From JBHOQS01 sp042408875 (lineage in GTDB: Bacteria; Chloroflexota; UBA11872; JBHOQS01): a DNA stretch of 64,000 nt. The stretch spans positions 62,001 through 126,000 of the forward strand of contig JBHOQS010000020.1 of the NCBI GenBank assembly GCA_042408875.1. Reading direction: 5' to 3'. Positions within the stretch are counted from its first letter, which is position 1; the number at the start of each line of letters is the position of its first letter. Made by a program: the position numbers and the translations under genes. The notes beneath the pieces are model-generated. The model did not search any database. It worked only from the letters and a program-made list of their open reading frames with translations, and had not been told where the DNA came from. Of this stretch, positions 33,016-42,353 are shown piece by piece.

Positions 33016-35694
33016 ATGACACACCCGACACAACGTGAGCTCCCAACATCCACAGACGGGTCTCCGCCTCTTACTCCAGCAGCGCTGCCTGGCCAGCCGG
33101 GTCCATCTTCGGCTGAGGAGCCCGGCCAGAAGCGGCACGTTCTGCTCCGGTGGCTTAGGCCGGCACGCTGGCGCGGCGGAGCGCTAAGCACGCTCGCCCT
33201 CCTGACGCTGCTAGGTCTCGGCGTGTGGCCCTTCTGGCGGCTTCTGCTCCTGGGGGACATCCTGTTCGACGGCGACACCTTCCTAGCCCATCAGGTATGG
33301 TGGCGCTGGCAGTCTTTCTGGCTGCGGCACGGCATCCTGCCGGTGTGGGCCAGCCATCTGCTGGGCGGCTTCCCCATCGCCTTCAGCGAGTACAGCCTTC
33401 TCTCCCCCCTCACCTGGGTCTTCAATGTCCTGGCGCCAGGCGGCCAGGGCTATAACTTCTCCATGGCTATTCACTTCATCCTGGCGTTGGTGGGCATGTA
33501 CCTCTTCGCCCGCTCATTGGGCCTGGCACGGCTGCCAGCGTGGCTGAGCGCAGTGCTCTACGGCTACAGCGGCTACATGTTGGCCAGCGTGCATTTCGAT
33601 AATTTTCACAGCGTCTTCGGCTACACGCCGCTGCTGCTGTACTTGACCGGTAGGCTGCGCCGTACGCCATGGCCGTGGGTGCCGCTCTTCGCCCTCCTGC
33701 TGGGGCTCACCCTGCTGGCAGGGCATCCGCAGCTTGTCCTGCTCACCTACCTGCTGGCGGCGCTCTATCTGGCGCTGCTTCTCTCCGGCCGTATTCTCGC
33801 CCGTGGGCTGCCGGCAGTGTGGCAGCCGATCTACTGGTTCCTCGCGGCGAGCGCCCTGGGTGCCGGACTGAGCCTGTATCGCTGGCTGCCCACGCTTGCC
33901 ACGGTGCGCGAAAGCGTGCGCGGTGCTGGCCTGAGCGCAGAGGCCGCAACCGAAGGCTCTATTGCGCCGCACGCCTTCTTGCTCGGGCTCTTCCTGCCTG
34001 GGCTTGAGGTGCCGCGCGTGGTACGGGCGGAGCCGCTCGTGTTCGTCGGGGTACTGCCGCTGCTGCTGGCCGGCCCGGCGCTATGGCGCCGCTACTACCG
34101 GCCACTTGTGCTGGCCCTAGTGGGACTTGCCGTTGTCTCGCTAGCGCTCTCGCTGGGCCACTGGCTCCCGCTCTACTCGCTGCTCCGTGAGCTCCCGCTG
34201 CTCTCGTTGTTCCGTGATCCGGTGCGCTTTCTGTTCCCGCTGCACCTGGCGCTGGCGCTGCTGGCTGGCTTTGGGCTTCAGGAGTTTGGAGCGGCGATGG
34301 CGCAGGGCAGGGAGCCGCTCGTGCGCTTTCGTCTCTGGCTGCTTGCTACGGGGGTCATGCTGGTCGTCGGGAGCACCCTCGCCTGGGTCACCTTTCCGCA
34401 GATCGAGCCAGCGTTACGCGCCTGGCTGCTGCAACGCGCGACACAGCAGGCCGGTGGAGTGCTCAGTGGCAGCGAGATCGAGCGCTATCGCAATCTGGCC
34501 GGTGTGTACCTGGATACGCTGCGCCAGAGCATCGCAATCACCGGGCCGGTGATGCCGGTCGCCGCTGCGAACCTCCTCCTTGCTGCTGCTGCGCTCTGGC
34601 TCCCGCGGCGCTTCCGTGTAACTGGCGTGGTGATCGCCGTGACAGCTACCCTGCTGCTCTTCTACGCCGGCCGGCTTCCTACCATTCCGTACTCCGAGGT
34701 ACGGAAGCCACCGCAAGTGCTCGACCTGGTACCGGAGGCTAGCGGCAGCGGCTACGCAGCGCGCGTGTTTGCCTGGCGGCCGCAGGCACAGCGCTACGAG
34801 CTCCAGGTCGCGCTAGCACGCCTGCCCCGCCCCGACGAAGCCCGCGCGCTCGGCTACGGCATCCCGAAAGAGCTGCTAGCGCCGAACCTGGGCGCCGACT
34901 ACGGCGCGGCTCAGCTCGATGGCTACGAGAACCTGATGACCTGGCGCCAGTCCCTCGTGCTGGCCTACCTTGGCTCGGAGCGCGCCGTGACGCCTGGCCT
35001 GGCGCAGGACCGCAACCTCGACGCAGCCGGCCGCCGGCGCGCCTTCACCGAGCGCCTGCCCTGGCTTGGCCGGTTCGCTGTCGCGTACGTCACCACCCTG
35101 GAGGGAGAGGAGTTTACGGCACCAGATCTCCGCCTCCAGACGGCCATCCCGGTTGAGTACGCCTCGGGCCGCGCCACGCGCCTATTGCTGTACAACGTGA
35201 GCGGCGCCTGGCCGCGCCTGTCGCTGGCCGGGGCATTCCGCAGCGTGGGCGCCGCCCGCACGCAGCAGGAGCTCGCTGCCCTTCTCGAGGCCGGGCCGCT
35301 GGCCGCTGCCCGCGAGCCGCTGGTCGAGGGCTCCCCGCAGGTCCCTGCCGGTGCACGGCTTGACCCGGCCCGCTCATCCGCGCGCATCGTCTCGGAAACC
35401 CCCTGGCGCATCAGCATCGAGGTGCAGGTGAGTGGTCCTGGGTTGCTGGTGCTGATGGACGCGCCGCTGCCCGGCTGGAAGGCGCGCGTAGACGGCCGCG
35501 AGATGCCGATCTACCCAGCCAATCTGCTCGGCCGCGCCGTGGCCCTGCCGGCCGGCGCACGCCAGGTCGAGTTCACTTATGACCCACCGCTCTGGACCGC
35601 AGGTATCCTCGCCTCCGTGCTCGCCGGACTGGCGCTCCTGCCTGTGTCGTGGCAGGCCTGGCGCGCTCGTGCTGGCTACGAGCGCCGCCCGTAG
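33016..35694 (+). CDS. YfhO-like multi-pass membrane protein
   Basis: An 892-residue integral membrane protein. A cytoplasmic Pro/Gln-rich N-terminus of ~45 residues precedes a first TM helix (STLALLTLLGLGVWPFWRLL). About a dozen hydrophobic segments follow through residue ~560, then a soluble domain and a last TM helix (TAGILASVLAGLALLPVSW). The C-terminal motif GLLVLMDAPLPGWKARVDG is characteristic of YfhO/GT-C-like glycosylation-associated proteins (in Bacillus, lipoteichoic acid sugar modification). Its exact role here is unknown. No ribosome binding site is seen, and a TATAAT lies 14 bases before the ATG. Confidence 0.82.
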   Translation: MTHPTQRELPTSTDGSPPLTPAALPGQPGPSSAEEPGQKRHVLLRWLRPARWRGGALSTLALLTLLGLGVWPFWRLLLLGDILFDGDTFLAHQVWWRWQSFWLRHGILPVWASHLLGGFPIAFSEYSLLSPLTWVFNVLAPGGQGYNFSMAIHFILALVGMYLFARSLGLARLPAWLSAVLYGYSGYMLASVHFDNFHSVFGYTPLLLYLTGRLRRTPWPWVPLFALLLGLTLLAGHPQLVLLTYLLAALYLALLLSGRILARGLPAVWQPIYWFLAASALGAGLSLYRWLPTLATVRESVRGAGLSAEAATEGSIAPHAFLLGLFLPGLEVPRVVRAEPLVFVGVLPLLLAGPALWRRYYRPLVLALVGLAVVSLALSLGHWLPLYSLLRELPLLSLFRDPVRFLFPLHLALALLAGFGLQEFGAAMAQGREPLVRFRLWLLATGVMLVVGSTLAWVTFPQIEPALRAWLLQRATQQAGGVLSGSEIERYRNLAGVYLDTLRQSIAITGPVMPVAAANLLLAAAALWLPRRFRVTGVVIAVTATLLLFYAGRLPTIPYSEVRKPPQVLDLVPEASGSGYAARVFAWRPQAQRYELQVALARLPRPDEARALGYGIPKELLAPNLGADYGAAQLDGYENLMTWRQSLVLAYLGSERAVTPGLAQDRNLDAAGRRRAFTERLPWLGRFAVAYVTTLEGEEFTAPDLRLQTAIPVEYASGRATRLLLYNVSGAWPRLSLAGAFRSVGAARTQQELAALLEAGPLAAAREPLVEGSPQVPAGARLDPARSSARIVSETPWRISIEVQVSGPGLLVLMDAPLPGWKARVDGREMPIYPANLLGRAVALPAGARQVEFTYDPPLWTAGILASVLAGLALLPVSWQAWRARAGYERRP

Positions 35695-35715
35695 CCGCGC
35701 TGTGCCGCAGCGGGC

Positions 35716-36696
35716 TTACCGCAGCACGCGGCCCGCGCCGGCCAGGAATGCGTCGAGCTGGGTGCGGGAGGGCAGCGCCTCCCAGTCCCCAGGCACGGTG
35801 AGGACGAGGGCGCCCATGGCGTTGGCCCGCTCCACTGCCTGATCCAGCGAGAGCCCTTCGAGCAGGGCGGTAACCAGCCCGGCGGCGAAGGCATCTCCGG
35901 CCCCGATCGGATCAACGACGTGCACCCGGTAGGGCAGCGCTCGCACTAGCCGGGTGCCGTCTGAAGCAGCCGCGCCGGCATCGCCCAGTTTCAGCGCTAC
36001 GATGCGCGGGCCCAGAGCATGGAGACGGGCGCAGATCTCGCGCAGGCCCCTTTCCGTCGCAGCCTGCTCGACCAGCGCGCCGGAGGGCTCCCCCAGGACG
36101 ATCTCTGCCTCGTCCAGTCCTGGCAGCAGCACCGTACTCTGCGCGGCCAGCGTGCGAAAAATCGGCTGCGCGTCCTGTCGTGACCAGAGCTTCAGCCGCA
36201 TGTTGGGGTCGAACGATACCTCCAGCCCGGCGCGCCGCGCTACCTCCACCGCGCGCAGCACGGCCTCGCGGGCGGTCACGCTGAGGGCTGGTGTAATGCC
36301 AGTGACATGGAGCCACCGCCCGGCGCGCACATAGGCCTCGTCGATATCCTCCGGTGACAGCCGGCTTGCTGCCGATCCGGCGCGGTAGTAGTACACGCCA
36401 GTCGTATCGCCTAGACGCTCTTTGAAGAACAGGCCTGTCGACGCCCGCGAGTCGATGCGCACCTGCGAGGTGTCAACGCCCTCGCCGCGGACGGTCTGCA
36501 AGATAAAGCGGCCAAACTCGTCGTCGCCCAAGCGGGAGATCCATCCGGCGCTGTGTCCCAGCCGGACCACGCCGATGGCGAAGTTCGTCTCGGCGCCGCC
36601 TATGCGCTTGGTAAACTCGTGCACATACCGCAGCGGGCCGGGCGTGGCCGGATCGAACAGCACCATCGTCTCGCCCAAGGTAATGACTTCTGGCAT
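35716..36696 (-). CDS. PfkB-family sugar kinase, 2-dehydro-3-deoxygluconate kinase-like
   Basis: A 326-residue ribokinase-fold enzyme. MPEVITLGETMVLFDP, KRIGGAETNFAIGVVRLG (substrate site), FDPNMRLKLW and DPIGAGDAFAAGLVTALL (catalytic GAGD aspartate) are present. NMRLKLW and the overall pattern favour 2-keto-3-deoxygluconate kinase (KdgK) over fructokinase. It phosphorylates the sugar acid for the Entner-Doudoroff-type lower pathway. An AGGGAG sits just before the ATG. Single gene, convergent with the YfhO-like gene. Confidence 0.85.
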   Translation of the reverse strand: MPEVITLGETMVLFDPATPGPLRYVHEFTKRIGGAETNFAIGVVRLGHSAGWISRLGDDEFGRFILQTVRGEGVDTSQVRIDSRASTGLFFKERLGDTTGVYYYRAGSAASRLSPEDIDEAYVRAGRWLHVTGITPALSVTAREAVLRAVEVARRAGLEVSFDPNMRLKLWSRQDAQPIFRTLAAQSTVLLPGLDEAEIVLGEPSGALVEQAATERGLREICARLHALGPRIVALKLGDAGAAASDGTRLVRALPYRVHVVDPIGAGDAFAAGLVTALLEGLSLDQAVERANAMGALVLTVPGDWEALPSRTQLDAFLAGAGRVLR

Positions 36697-36855
36697 CGTG
36701 GCTCCCTAGATCTGGCTCATGCTATTGGTGTACTTCATGCTTTCGGCTACGACAGCAACGTGAAGCAGCCAGAGATCGCTGATACGCTGCGAGGGCTCCT
36801 GAGCGATCTGCCTGCCTCGAGGGCAAGCGCCCCACGTCGGCACGTCTCTACCGAT

Positions 36856-36885
36856 TTGCAGCCGCGCGTGATCGTACACTATCCT
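36856..36885 (+). promoter_or_regulatory. Candidate sigma70-type promoter for the apgM-selA-MTase-folP operon
   Basis: TTGCAG (36856-36861) and TATCCT (36880-36885) are separated by 18 bases, 53 bases before the apgM start. It is the best-formed -35/-10 pair in the window. The remaining spacer (36697-36855) shows no gene. Confidence 0.55.
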
Positions 36886-36938
36886 AGGTCGCGGGGTCCG
36901 ATGCGGGTCCCCTGAAGTGAGACGAAGGAGTGCGAGGC

Positions 36939-38159
36939 GTGGTCCCACTGCACGTGCTGCGTGAGCTCAGCATCAGCACCCCGTCGAAGATCGTGCTGGT
37001 GGTGCTGGATGGACTGGGCGGCTTCCCTGACCCGGCAACGGGAAAGACCGAGCTGGAGACGGCACGGACACCGCACTTGGACGATCTGGCACAGCGCTCG
37101 AACTGCGGACTGGCGCAGGCTGTCGCGCCGGGCATCTCCCCCGGCAGCGGACCGGCCCACCTGGCACTGTTCGGCTACGACCCGATCGTGCACAACGTCG
37201 GCCGCGGCATCCTCTCGGCCCTGGGCATCGGGTTCGAGGTCGGTCCCGACGACCTATGCGCACGCATGAACTTCGCGACCATCGACGAGCGCGGTGTGAT
37301 TACCGACCGACGGGCCGGCCGCATCTCCACCGAGACCAACCGCCGCCTTGTGGAGAAACTGCGCACGATCACACTGCCCGGCGTTGAGCTTTTCGTGGAG
37401 ACAGAGAGCGGCCACCGTGCTGCCGTCATCTTCCGCGGGCCGGGGCTGTCCGATCACCTGACCGATACCGATCCCCAGCGCGAGGGCCTGCCGCCGTTAG
37501 AGGTCCAGCCCACAGACGATGATCCGGCATCCAGGCGCAGCGCTGAGCTCGCCAACGAGTTCGTGCGCCAGGCGGCTGAGCTCCTCAAGAACGAGCATCC
37601 GGCGAACTTCGTGCTGCTGCGTGGCTTCGCGCGCTACCCCAGCATCCCGAAGTTCACTGACACTTTCAAGCTCAGGGCCGGTGCCATCGCCGTGTATCCC
37701 ATGTACCGCGGCCTGGCACGGCTCGTGGGCATGGATGTGCTCGAGCATGGGGAGACGCTTGAGGACGAGGCTGCCTCTCTGGAACGACACTGGGGTTCCT
37801 ACGAGTTCTTCTTTGTGCACTACAAGAATACCGATACCACCGGCGAGGACGGGAATTTCGCCGCGAAGGTCGCGGCTATCGAGCAGTTCGACGCGATCTT
37901 GCCGCGCATCCTGGCACTGAAGCCGGACGTGATCGCCATTACGGGCGATCACTCGACGCCATCGCGCCTGCGCAGTCACTCCTGGCACCCGGTGCCACTG
38001 CTGGTGCACTCCCAGTGGTGCATCCCGGATGGGCCAGACGGCGTGGATGGCTTCAATGAGCGCGCCTGTCGGCGCGGCAGCCTTGGCTGGATCCCCGCGC
38101 AGCAGCTTATGCCGCTGCTGATGGGCCACGCGCTCAAGCTGGAGCGGTACGGCGCGTGA
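36939..38159 (+). CDS. apgM: 2,3-bisphosphoglycerate-independent phosphoglycerate mutase, archaeal type
   Basis: A 406-residue metalloenzyme of glycolysis/gluconeogenesis interconverting 3- and 2-phosphoglycerate. It shows the alkaline-phosphatase-superfamily metal sites KIVLVVLDGLGGFPDP and ISPGSGPAHLALFGYDP (catalytic serine region), HYKNTDTTGEDGNF and ITGDHSTPSRLRSHSWHPVP. The ApgM-type length and GRGILSALGIGFEV segment separate it from the long bacterial iPGM. The GTG at 36939 sits eight bases after AAGGAG; a GTG at 36930 overlaps that site. Overlaps selA by four bases. Confidence 0.92.
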   Translation: MVPLHVLRELSISTPSKIVLVVLDGLGGFPDPATGKTELETARTPHLDDLAQRSNCGLAQAVAPGISPGSGPAHLALFGYDPIVHNVGRGILSALGIGFEVGPDDLCARMNFATIDERGVITDRRAGRISTETNRRLVEKLRTITLPGVELFVETESGHRAAVIFRGPGLSDHLTDTDPQREGLPPLEVQPTDDDPASRRSAELANEFVRQAAELLKNEHPANFVLLRGFARYPSIPKFTDTFKLRAGAIAVYPMYRGLARLVGMDVLEHGETLEDEAASLERHWGSYEFFFVHYKNTDTTGEDGNFAAKVAAIEQFDAILPRILALKPDVIAITGDHSTPSRLRSHSWHPVPLLVHSQWCIPDGPDGVDGFNERACRRGSLGWIPAQQLMPLLMGHALKLERYGA

Positions 38160-39577
38160 CGGAGTATGGCAGCATGCCTGCCAGCGCTGGCGATGCTCCA
38201 AGGGGTGTGCATGAGCGCCTGCGCCGGCTGCCGGCTGTCTCTCGTGTGCTCGAGCTCCTCGGGAGGCACCCGGCAGCGTCTGGCGTAGCACCTAAGGTTG
38301 TCACCGAGCTCGTGCGTCACGAGCTCGAGGTGCGCCGGCGCGCTGTGCTCGCCGGTAGTGAGCCGCCGGAGGCGGGAGAGGTCGCTCAGACCGTGGCGGA
38401 ACGGCTGGCCGGATTGTTCGAGCCATCGCTGCGGCCGGTGATCAACGCGACCGGCGTGATCCTGCACACCAACCTGGGTCGCGCGCCGCTGAGCGAGGAG
38501 GCCATCGCCGCAATGGCCCAGGCAGCGCGCGGCTATACCAACCTCGAGTACGACCTGGAGGCGGGCGAGCGCGGCTCGCGACACGTGCATCCGGCAGCTA
38601 TCCTGCGCCAGCTCACCGGTGCCGAAGACGCCCTCGTGGTCAATAACAATGCCGGCGCAGTGTTGCTGGCCTTGATCACGCTGGCGCAGGGCCGCGAAGT
38701 GATTGTCTCCCGCGGCCAGGCCGTCGAGATCGGCGGCGGCGTGCGCATCCCTGAGATCCTGGCCCAGAGCGGGGCGCGCCTGCGTGAGGTCGGCACAACC
38801 AACCGCACCTACATTCACGACTACGCGAGTGCTATCAGCCAGGAGACAGCGCTGATCCTGCGTGTGCATTGCAGCAACTTCCGGCTGGTCGGCTTCGTCC
38901 ATGAGACACCGCTCGAGGAGTTGGTGGCGTTGGGGAAGGAGCGCGGCATTCCGGTGCTGGACGATCTGGGCAGCGGCTCGCTACTGGACACCAGCCAGTT
39001 CGGGCTGGCTCGCGAGCCGATGGTGCAGGAGTCGGTCCGCGCCGGGGCATCGCTGGTGTGCTTCTCTGGTGACAAGCTCCTGGGCGGTCCGCAGGCGGGC
39101 ATCATCGTCGGGCAGGCTGCGCTGGTCGAGCGCCTGCGCCGCCACCCCCTCACTCGGGCGTTGCGGCCCGACAAAGTCACGATCGCAGGGCTGGTGGCAA
39201 CGCTCCAGCACTATCGTCGGGGCGATGCAGTGGAGCGTGTGCCGGTCTGGCGCATGATCGCCACTCCCCTCGAGCACCTGCACGCGCGCGCTGAGCACTG
39301 GCAGCGGGAGCTGGCCGGCCGCGCTCCCCGGTTGCGCTGCGAGGTCGTGCCGGGCCAGTCGGCTGTCGGCGGTGGCTCGCTGCCTGGCGGGACGCTGCCC
39401 ACGGCCCTGCTCTCGGTGCAGGCGCCGGACCGTGACCCGTCCGAGCTGGCGCGCGCGCTGCGGCGCGGCCGGCCCCCGATCGTGGCCCGCGTGGAGCACG
39501 ACCGCCTGTTGCTCGACCCTCGTACTGTCTTTCCAGAGGATGATCCCGTGGTTGTGGAGGCACTGGCGCGGCTGTGA
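38156..39577 (+). CDS. selA: L-seryl-tRNA(Sec) selenium transferase SelA
   Basis: A 473-residue PLP enzyme converting Ser-tRNA(Sec) to Sec-tRNA(Sec). It has the N-terminal helical RRLPAVSRVLELLGRHP, the family hallmark INATGVILHTNLGRAPL, NNNAGAVLLALITLAQGREV, VSRGQAVEIGGGVRIPEI and the PLP lysine in CFSGDKLLGGPQAG (K307). GTG start overlapping the apgM stop. No selB, selD or tRNA-Sec is visible nearby, so a complete selenocysteine pathway cannot be confirmed. Coupled to the methyltransferase gene by GTGA overlap. Confidence 0.93.
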   Translation: MTEYGSMPASAGDAPRGVHERLRRLPAVSRVLELLGRHPAASGVAPKVVTELVRHELEVRRRAVLAGSEPPEAGEVAQTVAERLAGLFEPSLRPVINATGVILHTNLGRAPLSEEAIAAMAQAARGYTNLEYDLEAGERGSRHVHPAAILRQLTGAEDALVVNNNAGAVLLALITLAQGREVIVSRGQAVEIGGGVRIPEILAQSGARLREVGTTNRTYIHDYASAISQETALILRVHCSNFRLVGFVHETPLEELVALGKERGIPVLDDLGSGSLLDTSQFGLAREPMVQESVRAGASLVCFSGDKLLGGPQAGIIVGQAALVERLRRHPLTRALRPDKVTIAGLVATLQHYRRGDAVERVPVWRMIATPLEHLHARAEHWQRELAGRAPRLRCEVVPGQSAVGGGSLPGGTLPTALLSVQAPDRDPSELARALRRGRPPIVARVEHDRLLLDPRTVFPEDDPVVVEALARL

Positions 39578-41124
39578 AGAACATGGCGAGCGGCGGGCCA
39601 GCGGCAGACGCAGCGCAGGCCGAGCGGGCGCGGCGAAAATCGCTCGGGCAGTACTTTACACCACCGGAGGTCGTGCGCTTCCTTTTCGATGCTGTGCCGG
39701 CGCGTCCTCACTGGCGCGTGATCGACCCGGCGTGCGGCGACGGCGCCTTTCTCCGTGAGGCGCTGGCGCGCGGCTTCGGTGAGCTTCACGGCTGGGACCT
39801 CGACGAGGTGCACCTGCGCCGCTGCGCCTCGCTGCTTGCGGCGGTACAGCCGGCTGGCGGTACGCAGCTCTCTTTACAGCACGCCGACGCCTTACGAGAC
39901 GGACACGCCTGGGTAGGCCAGTTTGATCTGGTCGTAGGAAATCCGCCGTTTCGTGGCATCGGTGATAAAGTGCGTGACCCCGACGTGCTGCGGCGCTTTG
40001 AGCTGCCAGCGCGCCTAGGCCAGCGCCTGCCGGAGCGCGGTGTCGCCCCGGAGCTGCTGTTCCTCGAGCTGTTCACTCTGCTGGCGCGGCCTGGTGGATG
40101 GATCGCCGTGGTCGTACCGGAAGGGCTGCTGGCCAACGCCGCCGCCGCGCCGGCGCGCCGGCTGCTGGATGAGCGATGCGAAGTCCATGCAGTCGTCTCA
40201 CTGCCCGCCGGCACGTTCGGCCGCGCCGGTACGCAGGCCCGATCCGCCGCGCTAGTGTGCCGCCGCCGCGACGGCCCTCCTCACACTGACTCGATCGCGC
40301 TGGCCGCCTTCGACCGGGGGGTGGGCATGTCGCTTCACAAGTACCTGCACCAGGCAGCGCACTGGCTCGCTGGCCAGGGGCACGCACCGGCGGGCGCCGT
40401 GCGGCATGCCCTCGGCCCGGACGGACACCTACCTGATGCACTGCTCCAGCGCCTCGACCCCGGCTATTGGCACCCGCGCTTCAGCGAGCCGCTCGCCGTG
40501 CTGCACGCCTTCCCAGATGGCCTGCTGTCACTGGGTGAGGTGGCGGAGAGTATCTGCTACGGCGCCATCCGGCCGGGGCGGCCGCCGCGCCATGAAGGGC
40601 CAGGCGGCGTCTGGTACATCGGCCAGCGCGAGCTACGGTGCGGCCTCGTTGACCTGAGCCGCGCCCAGCAGGTCGCGGTCGGCGGCCTATGGGATCCGCC
40701 GCGGGCGCGGCTTGCCCCCGGTGACCTATTGCTTGCACGCTCAGGCGTGGCCGGTGTCGGCGCCGGCCGCATGGCGTTGTGGGACCCGCCGTTCAGTCCC
40801 CGCGGCCTTGAGCGCAGCGCCGCGGCGACCGTTTCATGCTTCGTGGACCGTGTGCGCCTCTATGGCTACGAGCCGGCCCTCGCGCTGCTCTTCCTCCAAG
40901 GGCGCTATGGACAGGTGCAGATCCAGCGGCTGATCAACGGCGTGGGCACACCGAACCTGAGCTTCAGCGAGCTGCGCAGCCTGAAGCTCCCGCGGCTATC
41001 CGCTCGCAGCCAGGCATGGGGCTGCCAGCTTCGCGCGCGCTGGCGCGAGGCAGCCCGGTGCGCCGACGGCGCAGCGCTGGCTGAACTGGTGCGCGCAGTC
41101 GAACGGTGGGTGGAGGACCGCTGA
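39574..41124 (+). CDS. N6-adenine DNA methyltransferase with type I S-like recognition tail
   Basis: A 516-residue protein. The N-terminal half is a gamma-class methyltransferase: KSLGQYFTPPEVVRFLF, SAM motif DPACGDGAFLREAL (~51-64) and catalytic VGNPPF (123-126). The C-terminal ~200 residues look like a target-recognition domain of HsdS type (LLSLGEVAESICYGAIRPGR, LAPGDLLLARSGVAGVGAG, INGVGTPNLSFSELRSLKLP). So methylation and specificity seem joined in one chain, without a nuclease domain. No restriction gene is adjacent. It overlaps selA by four bases; GTG 39574 or ATG 39583 may start it. Confidence 0.82.
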   Translation: MKNMASGGPAADAAQAERARRKSLGQYFTPPEVVRFLFDAVPARPHWRVIDPACGDGAFLREALARGFGELHGWDLDEVHLRRCASLLAAVQPAGGTQLSLQHADALRDGHAWVGQFDLVVGNPPFRGIGDKVRDPDVLRRFELPARLGQRLPERGVAPELLFLELFTLLARPGGWIAVVVPEGLLANAAAAPARRLLDERCEVHAVVSLPAGTFGRAGTQARSAALVCRRRDGPPHTDSIALAAFDRGVGMSLHKYLHQAAHWLAGQGHAPAGAVRHALGPDGHLPDALLQRLDPGYWHPRFSEPLAVLHAFPDGLLSLGEVAESICYGAIRPGRPPRHEGPGGVWYIGQRELRCGLVDLSRAQQVAVGGLWDPPRARLAPGDLLLARSGVAGVGAGRMALWDPPFSPRGLERSAAATVSCFVDRVRLYGYEPALALLFLQGRYGQVQIQRLINGVGTPNLSFSELRSLKLPRLSARSQAWGCQLRARWREAARCADGAALAELVRAVERWVEDR

Positions 41125-41135
41125 GGAGGCACACG

Positions 41136-42353
41136 ATGGCTAGGGCACGTGTAGTCGAAGTTGATGGTCCGGCGGCGCTGGCGCGCCTGCTGGAGGAGCT
41201 AGGGCAGCAGGCACTGCCAGACCAACTGGAGCCGGCAGTCTTCCGGCACGTGCTGGTGCAGACGGAGCACCCCAACGAGACCCGCGCGGTCCGAGAAGCA
41301 TTGGAAGCGGCGGGCGGGGTAGTCTACATCACCGGCGATGCCGCAGCTGGTAGCGGTGACCTCCTGGCCGCGGCCACGCGGGCGCAGTACGCCCGCGCCG
41401 TAGCGTTCCTGCGTGGTCATGGCGCCGAAGCCTGCGCCCAGGCGATCCAAGAAGCACTTGATGGCTACGAGGCGGTGCCACCGCCGATGCGCCTGGGCCA
41501 CTCTGTGCTGGACTTCAGCCGCCGCGCCTATGTGATGGGCATCTTGAACGTCACGCCGGATTCCTTCTACGACGGTGGCCGGTATCTCTCCGTTCCACAG
41601 GCGGTGGAGCGGGCCCGGCGTATGGCCGCCGAGGGCGCTGACATCATTGATATCGGTGGGGAGTCAGCCAGGCCCGGCGAGCCGATCTCCATTGAGGAAG
41701 AGTTAGCGCGTGTTCTGCCGGCCATCCGCGCCGTCGCCGCTGAGGTTGACGTGCCCATCTCGGTCGAAACCTACAAATGGCAGGTGGCCGAGCGGGCCAT
41801 TGCTGCCGGCGCCACCATGGTGAACGACCTGACTGGTCTCGAGGACCCTAACATGCGTCGGGTGGTCGCCGACACCGGCGTCGCTGCCGTGATCATGCAC
41901 CTGAAGGACAAGCCGAAGATCAGCCGCGCCCGCCCAGAATATCGCTCGCTGCTCGGCGACATCGTCGCCTACTTTCAAGATCGCGTCGCCTTGTGCCTGG
42001 AGGCCGGCATTGCCAGGACGCAACTGTGTATTGACCCGGGTCTGGAGTTCGATAAGACGTTTGTCCAGAACCTGCTGCTGCTGCACCGCATTGGCGAGCT
42101 ACGCACGCTGGGTCTGGCAGTCCTGGTGGCCCCCTCGCGCAAGCGCTTCATCGGGTACGTGCTGGACCAGCCGCCCGAGAAGCGCCTGGAGGGCACGGCT
42201 GCCACTGTGGCCTTCGCCATCGCCCGCGGCGCCCACATCGTGCGGGTCCACGATGTGCGGGAGATGGCGCTGGTGGCGCGCATGGCCTCGGCGCTGGCAC
42301 AGCCCTGGCTCTACACGTCCGTGTCACCAAGAACCCGCTCCTACGATCTATAA
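41136..42353 (+). CDS. folP: Dihydropteroate synthase with N-terminal extension
   Basis: A 405-residue protein. Residues ~130-395 are DHPS, condensing 7,8-dihydropterin pyrophosphate with p-aminobenzoate in folate synthesis: YVMGILNVTPDSFYDGG, AEGADIIDIGGESARPG, ATMVNDLTGLEDPNMRRV and VLVAPSRKRFIGYVL. About 125 extra residues precede it (VVEVDGPAALARLLEELGQQ), roughly matching extensions seen in some archaeal and Chloroflexota DHPS; their role is unknown. ATG 41136 follows GAGGAGG. Final gene of the apgM-selA-MTase run, 11 bases after the methyltransferase. Confidence 0.92.
   Translation: MARARVVEVDGPAALARLLEELGQQALPDQLEPAVFRHVLVQTEHPNETRAVREALEAAGGVVYITGDAAAGSGDLLAAATRAQYARAVAFLRGHGAEACAQAIQEALDGYEAVPPPMRLGHSVLDFSRRAYVMGILNVTPDSFYDGGRYLSVPQAVERARRMAAEGADIIDIGGESARPGEPISIEEELARVLPAIRAVAAEVDVPISVETYKWQVAERAIAAGATMVNDLTGLEDPNMRRVVADTGVAAVIMHLKDKPKISRARPEYRSLLGDIVAYFQDRVALCLEAGIARTQLCIDPGLEFDKTFVQNLLLLHRIGELRTLGLAVLVAPSRKRFIGYVLDQPPEKRLEGTAATVAFAIARGAHIVRVHDVREMALVARMASALAQPWLYTSVSPRTRSYDL

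Noticed and set aside
38156..42353. Selenocysteine-coding TGA in the selA operon
   Set aside because: All genes in the operon have complete frames ending at expected family lengths; no truncated family needing TGA readthrough was seen.
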